From assembly GCA_030065875.1 (NCBI GenBank), contig JASJCR010000023.1, positions 1 to 64,000 of the forward strand: a stretch of DNA of 64,000 nucleotides, given 5' to 3'. Shown in pieces: positions 1 to 8,979 of the stretch; positions within the stretch are counted from its first letter, which is position 1, and every line of letters starts with the position of its first letter. Source of the stretch: Ardenticatenaceae bacterium. GTDB taxonomy: Bacteria > Chloroflexota > Anaerolineae > Promineifilales > Promineifilaceae. A program made the translations under genes and the position numbers. Under the pieces are notes generated by a model. It did no database searches and was not told the origin of the DNA. It saw only the letters and a program-made list of their open reading frames with translations.

Positions 1-1022
1 GCCGCATTTAAGCCCGCCTGAGCGGTAATGACGCCTGCTTCAGCCTGGGAGACAGCGGCCTGGGCCTGGGTGACGCTGGCCCGCGAAATTTCCACGTTGG
101 TTTCCGCCTGCCGGACAGCAACTTCAGCCTGCGTGACCTGTTCATCAGTAGGACCGGCCAACAGCAAATCGAACTGTGCCTGAGCTATCGACACCTGAGC
201 CTGAGCCAGAACCACGCCACCGGAAGCCGCCTGCTGCTGGCCCGAAGTGGGACCATTCAGCAAAGAATCAAGCTGTGCCTGGGCAGCAGAGGCGTTGGCT
301 CGAGCCGCTTCTAGCTGGGCACGCGTTTGTTCTTCAACCGGGCCATAAAGGGGGCAGATTTCTCCCTGAGGAGTGTCAAAACAGGCGTCGATAATATTTT
401 GATACGCATTTTCTATCTGGGTTAGCTGCGCCTGGGCGGCCGCAACCTGGGAGCGGGCGGCTTCAATTGAAGAATCGGTAGCGATATCCAGAGAAGAATC
501 CCTCTGCCCAACAGCTTGAACCACACCGGCCTGAGCGGCGGCCAGGCTCTTTTCGGCCGCTTCGATCTCTTCCGGCCGTGGGCCAGCCAGCAGCAAGTCA
601 AGCTGCGCCTGAGCGGCCACAACCTGCTGCTCCGCACTGTTAATCCGCGCTTCTACAACCGCCACCTGGGCTTGAGCGGAGGCCAGGGCTGATTCGGCGG
701 AGGCCAGGCGAGCGGCCGCCTGATCGCGCTGTATTTGAACATCTGTTGCCTCGAGCAAAATAAGAGGATCTCCAGCCGAAACGATGTCCCCTTCTTCAAC
801 CAGCACGTCGGCGACGATCCCGCCGGTTTGAAATGATAAGTTTACAAAATCAACAGGAACCACTTCCCCTTCAGCCAGCACCGAAGAAAATTCCGGAGCC
901 TGAACCTGTTCCGGTTCAGAATCCTGGGCCGGGGGAGCCTGTTCCGCTGCGCCGTTGCAGGCGGCTAAAAATACCAGGCTCAAAATAAACAGCGAAATTA
1001 ATGATGTGCGCTTGATTTTCAT
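1..1022 (-). CDS. HlyD/MacA-like adaptor lipoprotein, partial (C-terminus beyond left edge)
   Basis: The reading frame opens at ATG 1022-1020, preceded on the minus strand by AGGAGTG, and stays open to base 1, giving about 340 residues. It starts with a lipoprotein signal (hydrophobic stretch ending LVFLAAC). Next comes the first half of a lipoyl-like hybrid domain (about residues 45-85, with VEEGDIVSAGDPL), then a very long Ala/Gln-rich coiled-coil hairpin with repeated LLLAGP and LLNGP motifs. These are features of the periplasmic or extracytoplasmic adaptor of MacAB- or HlyD-type transport systems. It follows a paralogous adaptor after 34 bp and is probably the last visible gene of the ABC operon. 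The closing half of the hybrid domain and the beta-barrel must lie beyond the window. Confidence 0.88.
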   Translation of the reverse strand, partial: MKIKRTSLISLFILSLVFLAACNGAAEQAPPAQDSEPEQVQAPEFSSVLAEGEVVPVDFVNLSFQTGGIVADVLVEEGDIVSAGDPLILLEATDVQIQRDQAAARLASAESALASAQAQVAVVEARINSAEQQVVAAQAQLDLLLAGPRPEEIEAAEKSLAAAQAGVVQAVGQRDSSLDIATDSSIEAARSQVAAAQAQLTQIENAYQNIIDACFDTPQGEICPLYGPVEEQTRAQLEAARANASAAQAQLDSLLNGPTSGQQQAASGGVVLAQAQVSIAQAQFDLLLAGPTDEQVTQAEVAVRQAETNVEISRASVTQAQAAVSQAEAGVITAQAGLNA

Positions 1023-1056
1023 CGCGATGCACTCCTATACGACTTTATTAGATTAA

Positions 1057-2424
1057 TTATTGATCGACATCGATGCGGGCAAACGCGGTCATGCCCCAGC
1101 GCAGCGGCAAGGCATCATCGTCATCGAGATCGATTGTCACCCGATAAGTGACATCGCCTAATACGATGTCAGATACAGGGGAAATGTCGATCACCCGGCC
1201 GGAAAGCGTTTCTCCGGGAAATGCATCAACCGTTATTTCAACTGGAAAATCACGACCCACCGATACAACGCTTAACTCTGTCAGGTCGGTTGTTTCCACG
1301 TGCCATTCGCTAAAGTCGGCCAGGGTCACAACGGGCGATCCAGCCACGACAATTTCGCCAACTTTGGGAGTGATACTGGCCACGGTAGCTGAAAAAGAGG
1401 CGGTCAAAATCGTTTTATCAAATGCGGATTGGGCGGCTGCGAGAGCCTGCTCAGCTTCAGTCAAACCGGAGGCGGCCTGGTCCAAACCAACTTCCGCCTG
1501 TTGAACGGCTAACTCGGCCTCCGTGACGCCATTGCTCGCCTGATCGACATTGACTTGGGCGATGGCAATCTCTTCTTCACGGGATCCGGCCAGGAGCAAG
1601 TTAAGCTGAGCTTCGGCCGCTTGCTGGTTGGCTACCGCACCGCTGACGGCACCGGCTGCCGCCTGTCGATCGGGGTTGCGGGCGCCGGCTAACACTTCAT
1701 CAAGGGCCGCCTGAGCGGAATTGACGTTGGCAATTGCAGCATTTAATTCAAGTTGGGCCGCTTCTTTCTGTTCGTCCGTCCCGCTGACGGAGCCGTTGCG
1801 GTAGCGATCAACCACCAGCTGAAGCGGAACCACGGCCGCTTTGGCGGCCGCCAGCTGGGCTTCAGCAGCCTGAATCTGAGCGTTGGTTGGCCCTTCCAAA
1901 ACAAGCGCTTGCTGTCCGGACGCCTGTACAACCCCCGCTTGAGCAGCGGCGACCTGGGTTTCGTTTAGGGCCACTTGCTGGGCGGTGGCTCCAGCCTCGA
2001 CGAGTGCGAGTTGGGCCTGGGCCGCTTCTACACCAACCTGAGCAGCATCAAGCGCCGCTTGGGCGGATATCACACCGGCCTCGGCCGTGGTGACGTTGGC
2101 TTCCGCCTGGGTTACGGCCGCCTGAGCCTGTTCAAGCGCGGTTTGCTGATCGGTATCGTCTAATTTTAAAATCGGGTCTCCCGCATTGACGACATCCCCC
2201 TCTGCCACGAGGATTTCCGCCACTTCACCGCTAATTTGAAATGACAGAATGGCTGAATCAAGCGGGACAACCCGCCCTTCAGCAGAAACATTGCTAACTC
2301 CGGTGTCAACAGTCACGGTATCAACATCCACCGGGGTTGTTTCCGCCGGTTCTTCCTGGTTGGAACATGCCCCTGCCCCGATGACAGTAATCATCATCAA
2401 GGTAATCATGATACGTCTCATCAT
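1057..2424 (-). CDS. HlyD/MacA-like membrane fusion (adaptor) lipoprotein
   Basis: A 455-residue adaptor beginning with a lipobox signal (VIGAGAC near residue 20) and preceded by AGGAG. The N-terminal half of a barrel-sandwich hybrid domain lies at about residues 48-92 (AEGDVVNAGDPILKLDD). A coiled-coil hairpin of about 250 residues, rich in AQAA and LLLAG repeats, follows. The hybrid domain closes at about residues 340-375 (ITPKVGEIVVAGSPVVTLAD) and a beta-barrel region finishes the protein. Such adaptors link an ABC pump to its exit route or substrate. The ATPase and permease lie just upstream on the same strand. The hairpin is longer than in typical MacA, through internal duplication. Substrate cannot be read from sequence. 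Confidence 0.9.
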   Translation of the reverse strand: MMRRIMITLMMITVIGAGACSNQEEPAETTPVDVDTVTVDTGVSNVSAEGRVVPLDSAILSFQISGEVAEILVAEGDVVNAGDPILKLDDTDQQTALEQAQAAVTQAEANVTTAEAGVISAQAALDAAQVGVEAAQAQLALVEAGATAQQVALNETQVAAAQAGVVQASGQQALVLEGPTNAQIQAAEAQLAAAKAAVVPLQLVVDRYRNGSVSGTDEQKEAAQLELNAAIANVNSAQAALDEVLAGARNPDRQAAAGAVSGAVANQQAAEAQLNLLLAGSREEEIAIAQVNVDQASNGVTEAELAVQQAEVGLDQAASGLTEAEQALAAAQSAFDKTILTASFSATVASITPKVGEIVVAGSPVVTLADFSEWHVETTDLTELSVVSVGRDFPVEITVDAFPGETLSGRVIDISPVSDIVLGDVTYRVTIDLDDDDALPLRWGMTAFARIDVDQ

Positions 2425-2746
2425 GACAACTCCTGTAAAACAGCTGATTTGATGGGTAATTTATCGAGTTCTTCCATGATCAAAATAAGAGAGGACTCGT
2501 CTGGTAAAAAATTAAAAGCGGGGTATTAGCACTACTGCTGTAAATCCACGTCATTCTGTACGTATGGGAGTTTCCTCAGTTGCAGAATGATATAAACCCT
2601 GCAGGCAAACATTGGACTTTAAAAGTTTAGCGGAACGTTATTGGTGCCGCGTAAAAGGTGGTGAAAGTTGTATAAGATATCAATTAAAAGGAACGGTAGA
2701 AACGCATTTAAGTATTATAGCTGAGGAATATCATCAAAGTCTATAA
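2425..2746. other. Intergenic gap within the ABC locus
   Basis: This 322-bp stretch between the ATPase stop and the adaptor start contains no convincing gene. On the minus strand a TATAAT hexamer occurs near 2717-2712, about 290 bp before the adaptor start, without a clear -35 partner. The adaptor genes may therefore have their own promoter, but this is weak. No strong terminator hairpin was seen. Confidence 0.4.
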
Positions 2747-3514
2747 TTAACCGGTCTGCCACTGACCATCGTGCAGGATGAGCGTTCGATCCACTTTTTG
2801 CACTACTTCGCGATCGTGGGTCACCATTAAGATCGTCTTTCCCTCCCGAACCAGAAAGCGAAAAAGGCGAAAAACCGCATCGGCCGTTTGTGAATCGAGA
2901 TTGCCGGTTGGCTCATCGGCCACAATCAAATCGGGATCGTTGGCCAGGGCCCGAGCAATAGCGACCCGCTGCCGCTGCCCGCCGGAAACGGCCGCCGGGG
3001 GCTTAAAAGCGTGTTCTCCAATATCCATCTGCTCGAGCAGCTCCATCGCCCGCTCGCGGCGGGCCCGGATTTTGCCGTATTTATTGGCGAAATCCATGGG
3101 CATCATGACATTTTCCAGACAGCTCAACATGGGCATCAGCTGAAAGTGTTGGAAAACCACGCCCACTTGCTGGCTCCGCCAACGCGCCGCCGTCTCTTCC
3201 GTTAATTGATGGACCGGAAAACCGCCAACCCAAATTTCACCGGCTGTTGGTCGATCTATGCCGGCAATCATGTTTATCAGGGTTGATTTTCCGGCGCCAG
3301 ATTTACCCTGAATGGCCACAAATTCACCCCGTGATATCGTTAAATCAACCCCTTTGAGGGCCCAAAAAGGACCGGCCGGGGTGGCGTATGCCTTTTCTAA
3401 GCCGCTGATCTCGATTAGCTCACCCTCGACACGGGCTGAGGGGAAAACCGGCTGCGGCTGAGGGGAATTGATCTCACCAGCCCCAACCAGCTTCTTAAAA
3501 CGTTTTATAAACAT
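2747..3514 (-). CDS. ABC transporter ATPase, MacB/LolD (FtsE-like) class
   Basis: A 255-residue nucleotide-binding subunit. Walker A is GKSGAGKS at residues 70-77, the Q-loop lies in [10 protein letters not shown], the signature is [15 protein letters not shown], Walker B is [12 protein letters not shown], and the switch histidine is in MVTHD. The ADEPTGNLD sequence and the short format place it in the LolD/MacB class, whose ATP hydrolysis drives a mechanotransmitting FtsX-like permease rather than classical import. It has an N-terminal extension of about 30 residues before the first beta strand. The permease gene ends 15 bp upstream, so the two are surely co-transcribed, and two adaptor genes follow. 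Confidence 0.95.
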   Translation of the reverse strand: MFIKRFKKLVGAGEINSPQPQPVFPSARVEGELIEISGLEKAYATPAGPFWALKGVDLTISRGEFVAIQGKSGAGKSTLINMIAGIDRPTAGEIWVGGFPVHQLTEETAARWRSQQVGVVFQHFQLMPMLSCLENVMMPMDFANKYGKIRARRERAMELLEQMDIGEHAFKPPAAVSGGQRQRVAIARALANDPDLIVADEPTGNLDSQTADAVFRLFRFLVREGKTILMVTHDREVVQKVDRTLILHDGQWQTG

Positions 3515-3529
3515 CCAAATTTGACCTTA

Positions 3530-5917
3530 TTAATCATAAGCCAGCACCTCTCGAATCGTCAGGCGAGAGGCATTTTGCGCGGGTCCCAAACTGGCCAGCA
3601 CCGCCAATACCAGAAGCGCCCCCAGCCACAATAATGCCCCCACAATCGAATAATGATAATCGAGCGGCATTTGCAGCAGGGCCAGCCCAACCTGGTTGCT
3701 AAGCACAACGCTCAGCGGTAGGGAAACCAGAACGCCGATCACCCAGCTGGCCAACCCGATGGCCAACCCTTCGGTCAGGACGATTTTGCGCACCGCGCTG
3801 TTTGAGGCCCCTATTGCGCGCAGCACGCCGATTTCCCGGATTCGCTCCAGCACGTTGATGCTCATCGTCGTTGTCAAGCCCAGACCACCGACGACGGCAA
3901 GCAATATGGCCATAACGACCAAAAATAAAATGACGATATTAAATCGCAGATAAAATTCGTCCCGCACCCCGTCGGCCGTAGATGTGTTGACCACCTGGTA
4001 TCCTTCTTCAGAAAAGAATTCGAGCAGCGCAGCTTCCTGCTGCCTTTGATCTCCGGCAATTTTTAGCTGGATGGCGTTGGCCTGCCCAACCGTTCGCGTG
4101 GTGTACGTCAGGTATTCATAGTTAACATAAAGTTTAGTGCTGCCATCGGCCGGGGCGGGAACCACCCCTACTAGGGTAAACTCCAGCTCTCGGCCGTTGA
4201 CTTTGAGCAAAACGGTGTCCCCTATCGAGACCCCCTCTTCTTCTGCCATAAAAAAGGTGTTGGCAACCAGCGCCTGGGTGTCTTCAGGCACGAGCCAGCG
4301 CCCCAGCTGGGGGTCTGGATCGATAAAGTCGGTCGCGGCCGGCAGGCCGACCAGCTGAAAACCGCCGCTTTCGGATCCATCGGGCCGTAGACGCCGGGTG
4401 CCAAATGTCAACCAGGTTTCGGCCGCTTCAACCTCATCGATCCGGGAAGCTGTGTCCAGAAGCTGAGCAGCTCGATAGGTGCGATTGAGGCGCAATCCGA
4501 CATCATAATTGTGGTAACGCAAAAAATTATCCAGCGTACCGGCGACGGAATCGCGGACGGTCAAGACGGAAACAAACAGGGCGGTGCCCATCACCAAAAT
4601 CAGCAGGGTGAGCAGCATCCGCCCCTTGCGTCGAACCGCATTGCGAATCGACAAAATCATCGGCCGCTGCAGCGCCAGGTAGTGCTGCACTTTATTTAGC
4701 AATCCTTGAAAACGGTCTTTTTTGACCAACTGCTCATCAAGGCCGGTGCTGCTCAGGGCTTTGTGGGTGGTGATTTTTACGCTGGTAAGAACCGGCCAAA
4801 GGGCCGCCCCCAGAGGAATCAGCAAACCTACGGCGACCTGAATGAGAATCACACCTAGAGGGACAGCTTCGTTATTTACGGTGACGTTTAGCAAATCAGT
4901 GGCGATGGCCACGGCCGCCCGACCCATCTGAATACCGGCCGGAATGCCGATAAAAAGAGCTACCAATCCATAAAGGACAACCATGATGATATACATGCTC
5001 ATGATTTGCAGCCGCCGGGCCCCCACCAATTTCATGATGCCGATTTGCTGCATTTGCTGAGTGAGCAGGGCGGTTACCGTATTTATAACCAAAAAACCGG
5101 CCAAAAATAGGATGATCCCGCCAAATATAAAGAAGAGGAGAATCAGGGTGGCAATGATGTCTTCAGCCCAATGTTCACCCGGCGGTGGGGTATTGACCGC
5201 ATAAACTTCCCGGCCGCTGCGCTCAACTTTTTGGCGGACCGCTTCGGTGACGTCCTGAATATGCGACAGGCTGACGGTATTTTCGGCAACGCGAAAGCGA
5301 AGCTCGGTGTAGAAAGCCCCTTGCCCTAACTTTTCCAGCGTATCAAAATCGATGTAGGCAAACGCCCGGCCGGTAATGTCGGCGCTGGGCACCTGATTGT
5401 CGAAGGCCACACCGGAAATTTTGATGGTTTTAATCAGTCCCCCTGGAAACTCGATCCGCACTTCATCACCCAGCTCCGCTTCCAAATAAGGGAGAGACAG
5501 ACGTTCGACGACCATCTCCTGTCGGTCCGGAGGCCAATTCCCGGCAACGGGGATGATGCGGTCGAGGGAAATATCGTCATAATCCGCAATGGTGGTCAGA
5601 AGAAGGTTGCGCCACTCCCCATCAGGGGTTTGAATCCGGGCCGCTAAACCGCGTCGTCCTTCGGCCGTTTCGATTTCCGGCATGGCCAGGACAGTTTCGA
5701 CCAGAGCATCGTCAAACGGATCTGTATAAAGAATGGCTGAAGCCACCAGCGCATTTTCGTAATCCGCCTGCAGTTCACGGAGCAGAATCGCCTGGGCGCT
5801 GGCGATAAAACCAATGGCAAAGACCCCCACGGCAATGGCCAGGGTCACCAAAATTGTGCGGGCTTTGTGACGCCATAAATCTAATAAAACTTTTCGCCAG
5901 CGAATACGCAACATCAT
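3530..5917 (-). CDS. ABC transporter permease with two FtsX domains (MacB-like)
   Basis: A membrane subunit of about 795 residues built as two similar halves. Each half has an N-terminal helix, a MacB-type extracellular domain and a three-helix FtsX domain; the first helix is near residues 15-40 and the last helices are near the C-terminus (ending LTIREVLAYD). The motif VGARRLQI in the first half and RAIGASNSAVRKIV in the second mark the cytoplasmic coupling regions. The frame extends upstream to 5965, but I chose ATG 5917 because GGTGGAG sits 7 nt before it and the protein then starts just ahead of the first helix. It is the first gene of the ABC operon. The partner ATPase follows after 15 bp. 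Likely role: tripartite export or lipoprotein handling. Confidence 0.9.
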   Translation of the reverse strand: MMLRIRWRKVLLDLWRHKARTILVTLAIAVGVFAIGFIASAQAILLRELQADYENALVASAILYTDPFDDALVETVLAMPEIETAEGRRGLAARIQTPDGEWRNLLLTTIADYDDISLDRIIPVAGNWPPDRQEMVVERLSLPYLEAELGDEVRIEFPGGLIKTIKISGVAFDNQVPSADITGRAFAYIDFDTLEKLGQGAFYTELRFRVAENTVSLSHIQDVTEAVRQKVERSGREVYAVNTPPPGEHWAEDIIATLILLFFIFGGIILFLAGFLVINTVTALLTQQMQQIGIMKLVGARRLQIMSMYIIMVVLYGLVALFIGIPAGIQMGRAAVAIATDLLNVTVNNEAVPLGVILIQVAVGLLIPLGAALWPVLTSVKITTHKALSSTGLDEQLVKKDRFQGLLNKVQHYLALQRPMILSIRNAVRRKGRMLLTLLILVMGTALFVSVLTVRDSVAGTLDNFLRYHNYDVGLRLNRTYRAAQLLDTASRIDEVEAAETWLTFGTRRLRPDGSESGGFQLVGLPAATDFIDPDPQLGRWLVPEDTQALVANTFFMAEEEGVSIGDTVLLKVNGRELEFTLVGVVPAPADGSTKLYVNYEYLTYTTRTVGQANAIQLKIAGDQRQQEAALLEFFSEEGYQVVNTSTADGVRDEFYLRFNIVILFLVVMAILLAVVGGLGLTTTMSINVLERIREIGVLRAIGASNSAVRKIVLTEGLAIGLASWVIGVLVSLPLSVVLSNQVGLALLQMPLDYHYSIVGALLWLGALLVLAVLASLGPAQNASRLTIREVLAYD

Positions 5918-6061
5918 TGAATTCTCCACCCCCCAGCCACATTTCTCGGGTAAGAAAGATGACATGTTGTGGACATGGATAACATATCACAAAACAGATT
6001 TGATTTCAGTCGGAATGGCTGAAGATTTATGAATAATTCAGTCTAGTCAGCGATTTATTGT

Positions 6062-6067
6062 TATAAT
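6062..6067 (+). promoter_or_regulatory. Probable -10 box (TATAAT) directly before a start codon
   Basis: TATAAT ends 7 nt before the ATG at 6075, and there is no Shine-Dalgarno sequence. That spacing would put the transcription start on or next to the A of the start codon, meaning a leaderless mRNA. No good -35 hexamer is visible. Confidence 0.5.
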
Positions 6068-6074
6068 CCAGGCG

Positions 6075-6929
6075 ATGGGATTTCCTAGCTGGACATTGTG
6101 GGGCATGGGTATCGCGGCATCGGCCGCGTTACTTTTTGTGATTTTGGCATATTTGGCTCAATCACCGCGTCAGCTTGCCCGCTATCGATGGCTGGCGTTT
6201 CGTCTAGCTGGTCGCGGTCGGTCGTTAACCGGCTATGGTCTGGCCAGTCTGCTTGTCGCCCTGGGTTTCTTTTTGGCTGGGATTCCGATCGGAGCTGAGA
6301 GCCCTATAGATTCATCCCAGGAAACAGCGGCGATTTTAACCCCTTCGTCACAGCCCCAGGAAACTGTGGGCGACAATACGCCGGAGGCGACCATCGCCCC
6401 GATCGCGGAAGACGGTGATCCTGATCAGGATTTGGCAAACACCCCAGAATCCGGATCTTTTGCCCGGCCGCCAACCGCCACGCCTGTGGATGGTGAATCA
6501 CAATCTGGAGACGATAGTCAGGAGAGTGTGGCCGTCAATACCGCTGAGGGGACGGCCGAATCACCCTCGGCAACACCGCGACCGGTGGCTACCGCCACTC
6601 CGTCGCCAACGGCGACCTCATCACCAACCCCAACCGCAACCCCTTCCCCTACCGTTACGCCCACACCGACGTTGACCCCTACGCCGATTTTAGGGGAAAC
6701 GGCGATCGTCGATACGACCAGCAGCACCTTGTGGGTGCGCCGCACACCGGCCGGAGATCAGCTAGAGCTTGTTTTTAATGGCGATGTAGTCATCTTGGAA
6801 AACGAGCAGCAAGCAAGCGGCGGTATTTTGTGGCAGCTGGTGCGGACGGTAAACGGGAATTTAGGGTGGGTGCAGGCGGATTTTTTACTGAATCCTGATG
6901 TGCCTGATGAGGACAGTGACGAAAATTAA
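6075..6929 (+). CDS. Membrane-anchored protein with C-terminal SH3b domain
   Basis: A 284-residue protein of unknown exact function. Two hydrophobic helices lie near residues 8-28 and 55-76. A long low-complexity Thr/Pro/Ser/acidic linker (about 85-210, with runs of TPTPT-like sequence) leads to a bacterial SH3-like domain at about 212-275 (DTTSSTLWVRRTPAGDQL ... GWVQADFLL). SH3b domains bind peptidoglycan stems or other wall ligands, so this is likely an envelope protein displayed outside the membrane. It stands alone on the plus strand, divergent from the ABC operon. The start is supported by a TATAAT box 7 nt upstream rather than an RBS. Confidence 0.8.
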   Translation: MGFPSWTLWGMGIAASAALLFVILAYLAQSPRQLARYRWLAFRLAGRGRSLTGYGLASLLVALGFFLAGIPIGAESPIDSSQETAAILTPSSQPQETVGDNTPEATIAPIAEDGDPDQDLANTPESGSFARPPTATPVDGESQSGDDSQESVAVNTAEGTAESPSATPRPVATATPSPTATSSPTPTATPSPTVTPTPTLTPTPILGETAIVDTTSSTLWVRRTPAGDQLELVFNGDVVILENEQQASGGILWQLVRTVNGNLGWVQADFLLNPDVPDEDSDEN

Positions 6930-6939
6930 GTGCCTCACA

Positions 6940-7040
6940 GTTGAAATTTTTAAATCAGGATGACACGAATTAAAAGGATTTTCTGGTTTAAGCCGAGAAA
7001 TTCGTGTCATTCGTGAAATCTTGCTTTTAAATTTTGCACT
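6940..7040 (+). repeat. Dispersed intergenic repeat, family B (copy 1)
   Basis: This stretch shares the core ATCAGGATGACACGAATT, then GGATTNTCTGGTTTAAGC, with the reverse complement of 46945-47055. It ends near a CCACTTAAG sequence resembling the ends of other family-B copies. It carries no coding capacity. Confidence 0.65.
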
Positions 7041-7111
7041 TTGACCCACTTAAGGAGAATACAAAAAGCTTTATTTAACAGCCACGGAATTGCGTCCACG
7101 ATCGGCTATTA

Positions 7112-7142
7112 GATTGGACCACTCTTGAAGAGTGGTCCAATC
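7112..7142. other. 31-bp perfect palindrome
   Basis: The arms GATTGGACCACTCTT and AAGAGTGGTCCAATC are exact reverse complements separated by a single G. It sits between convergent genes and lacks a T-run, so it may be a protein-binding site or a dispersed palindromic repeat rather than a classical terminator. Confidence 0.7.
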
Positions 7143-7151
7143 TCGTGAACT

Positions 7152-7180
7152 AAAAAAAGGGTGCTTCTGCACCCTTTTAA
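7152..7180. terminator. Bidirectional rho-independent terminator
   Basis: A perfect 10-bp stem (AAAAGGGTGC / GCACCCTTTT) with loop TTCT is flanked by A and T runs on both sides. It lies between convergent genes ending at 6929 (plus) and 7198 (minus) and can serve both. Confidence 0.85.
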
Positions 7181-7197
7181 ATATTAAAGTAAAGGAA

Positions 7198-8319
7198 TTA
7201 CTGTCCGGCCGGAATGACCAGAGGCTGCCCGACGTAAATCACGTAGGGTGCCTCGATTTCATTTTTCTCCGCGATTGTCGGCCAGGTGACCCCATAGCGG
7301 AGTGAAATCAGGAAAAGCGTTTCCCCTGGGGCAACCACGTGAGTAAACTCAGGAGAAGTTCCAGGCTGATCGGTGGGAATTTTTAACACCTGCCCAGCCT
7401 CGATGAAGTTCGGATTAACCAGGCCATTGGCCTCCGCGATCTGGGTCCAATCCAATCCATACTGGAGCCCGATCAAAAAGAGATTGTCCCCAGGCTGAAC
7501 GACATAAACCGTTTCGTCTGTCGGGGTAGGCGTCACGGCCGGATCGGGTGTTTCCGGTTCGGTTGTGCCGGCATCAGGAATATTGATTTCCTGTCCGACC
7601 TGTAGGCTGTTGGGGTTTGCAATATTGTTAAATGTGGCCAGGGTTGTCCATGAAACGCCGTACTGCAGGCCAATGCGGTAGAGGTTTTCCCCGGCCGCAA
7701 CGATGTGAACCCCTGGTGAGGCGGTCTCTTCAGCTTCAGAGGCGTCACTGCTTTCTTCTTCCGCCTCGTCGTCGGTGGTTTCGGCCGCTTCATCACTTGA
7801 CTCTTCGCTATCTTCGCTTTCAGCAGCCTGCTCATCGCCGGCTTCATCTTCAGCGGCTTCGTCTTCAGCGGCAGCGTCCTCGGCCGTTTCATCGTCTTGG
7901 GGGCGAGGGGTGGTGTCTTCATCGGCCGTTTCCCCTTCTTCTGTGGTGTCCCCTTCGTCAGCAGCTTCGTCCTCCTCTGCGTCAGCCGTGGAGTCGTCGC
8001 CTTCAGCAGCGCTGTCTTCGCTGCTGTCATCGGCCGTGCCGTCTTCACTACTGTCATCCGCGGCGCTATCAGCGCTGCTGTCGTCCGTTTCAGCCTCATC
8101 AGCTGCTTCATCCTGGCTCGTGTCGGCCTCTCCTCCGTCTGAATCGGCCGCGTCATCGGTTGTTTGATCACCGGTGTCAGCTGTGCCGTCTTCGTCCGTA
8201 GTTTCACCGCTATCCAGAACTTGAACATCACCAACATTGGGTGATGGCAGCTCACAGGCTGTCAATCCTAAAGAGACAACCGCAATCATTAACAATAACC
8301 AGAATTTACCCCTTAACAT
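7198..8319 (-). CDS. Lipoprotein with acidic linker and three LysM domains
   Basis: A 373-residue lipoprotein (lipobox GLTAC near residue 22). Residues of about 30-200 form an extremely acidic Asp/Glu/Ser/Ala/Thr linker. Three LysM modules follow at about 205-250, 270-315 and 326-371, each with the pattern (V/A)xPGxxLxxIxxxYGxxWxxIAxxN and ending in a xxVGQxxxIP-type sequence. LysM modules bind N-acetylglucosamine-containing glycans such as peptidoglycan, so this is probably a wall-binding surface protein; no enzyme domain is present. The start has GAGGG about 9 nt upstream. The Glu/Asp-rich linker makes the antisense strand look coding, which is an artefact. Confidence 0.9.
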   Translation of the reverse strand: MLRGKFWLLLMIAVVSLGLTACELPSPNVGDVQVLDSGETTDEDGTADTGDQTTDDAADSDGGEADTSQDEAADEAETDDSSADSAADDSSEDGTADDSSEDSAAEGDDSTADAEEDEAADEGDTTEEGETADEDTTPRPQDDETAEDAAAEDEAAEDEAGDEQAAESEDSEESSDEAAETTDDEAEEESSDASEAEETASPGVHIVAAGENLYRIGLQYGVSWTTLATFNNIANPNSLQVGQEINIPDAGTTEPETPDPAVTPTPTDETVYVVQPGDNLFLIGLQYGLDWTQIAEANGLVNPNFIEAGQVLKIPTDQPGTSPEFTHVVAPGETLFLISLRYGVTWPTIAEKNEIEAPYVIYVGQPLVIPAGQ

Positions 8320-8448
8320 GGCTATTACCCTCTACATGTAACGTTTTGGTCAGAATATGTCAACATAATATAGCATGCTTTTATCATTACGTAAAGTTAT
8401 GGGGGACCATGGTCCTAAGAGGGAGCTGGAGGGGAACCAGCGCTAAAA

Positions 8449-8841
8449 TTAAATGGTTTTGGCCAAATTAGCGGCGGCTCGGGCGATTTCGTGCAGGGTT
8501 AATCCCATTTTGGCTGAATCGGTGACCAATGCGGCCAGCGCAGCCTGGCGGTTGATAGGGTAAACAATGATGGCGCCATCATCCCCTTCAATCAGCAGGC
8601 GCTTCATTTCTCCTTTTGCCAATCGATCCAGCGTTTGATCTCCAAGGGCAACCAGCGTAGCCGCCATGGCGGCTACCTGTGGGGAGTTGACCGAATCCCG
8701 ATTGTCTTTGACCCCAGTCGGATAAGCGGCGACGACAAATCCGTCATTGCTCACGATAACCGCCTGGCGAATATCTAAGACTTTCATCGTCAGTCTTTTT
8801 AATTGGTCTTCCAGAATATTTATACGATAGACTCTAGCCAT
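8449..8841 (-). CDS. Roadblock/LC7 domain protein
   Basis: A 130-residue single-domain protein of the Roadblock/LC7 fold. It opens with a helix, then the strand IRQAVIVSNDGFVVAAYP typical of the family, a central region on cleavable-to-stored small residues (VAALGDQTL), and the strand LLIEGDDGAIIVYPI. Bacterial Roadblock proteins usually pair with MglA-like or other small GTPases, often to regulate polarity or motility, or act as kinase-associated scaffolds. No GTPase gene is nearby, so the partner is unknown. It is divergent from the phosphatidylcholine synthase gene; the 108 bp between them should hold both promoters. Confidence 0.8.
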   Translation of the reverse strand: MARVYRINILEDQLKRLTMKVLDIRQAVIVSNDGFVVAAYPTGVKDNRDSVNSPQVAAMAATLVALGDQTLDRLAKGEMKRLLIEGDDGAIIVYPINRQAALAALVTDSAKMGLTLHEIARAAANLAKTI

Positions 8842-8933
8842 TTGATGCTTCTCGGGCGCCCTTTAGACCTCTTTATTAAATGAAGGGGTACAAAAGTTAT
8901 TCTTGATTTTTATCGAAGAAGCCCAAAAGGCAT

Positions 8934-8939
8934 TATAAT
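8934..8939 (+). promoter_or_regulatory. Probable -10 box upstream of pcs
   Basis: TATAAT sits 40 nt before the chosen ATG at 8980. This would give a leader of about 33 nt carrying the AAGAGG ribosome-binding site. A convincing -35 hexamer was not found. Confidence 0.45.
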
Positions 8940-8979
8940 AGGCTGGTAATTGGTGTCAAGCAAAGAAGAGGCATGTCAT

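Noticed and set aside
7632-8201. 189-residue plus-strand frame opposite the LysM protein
   Set aside because: An artefact of the Glu/Asp/Ser-rich low-complexity linker on the other strand.
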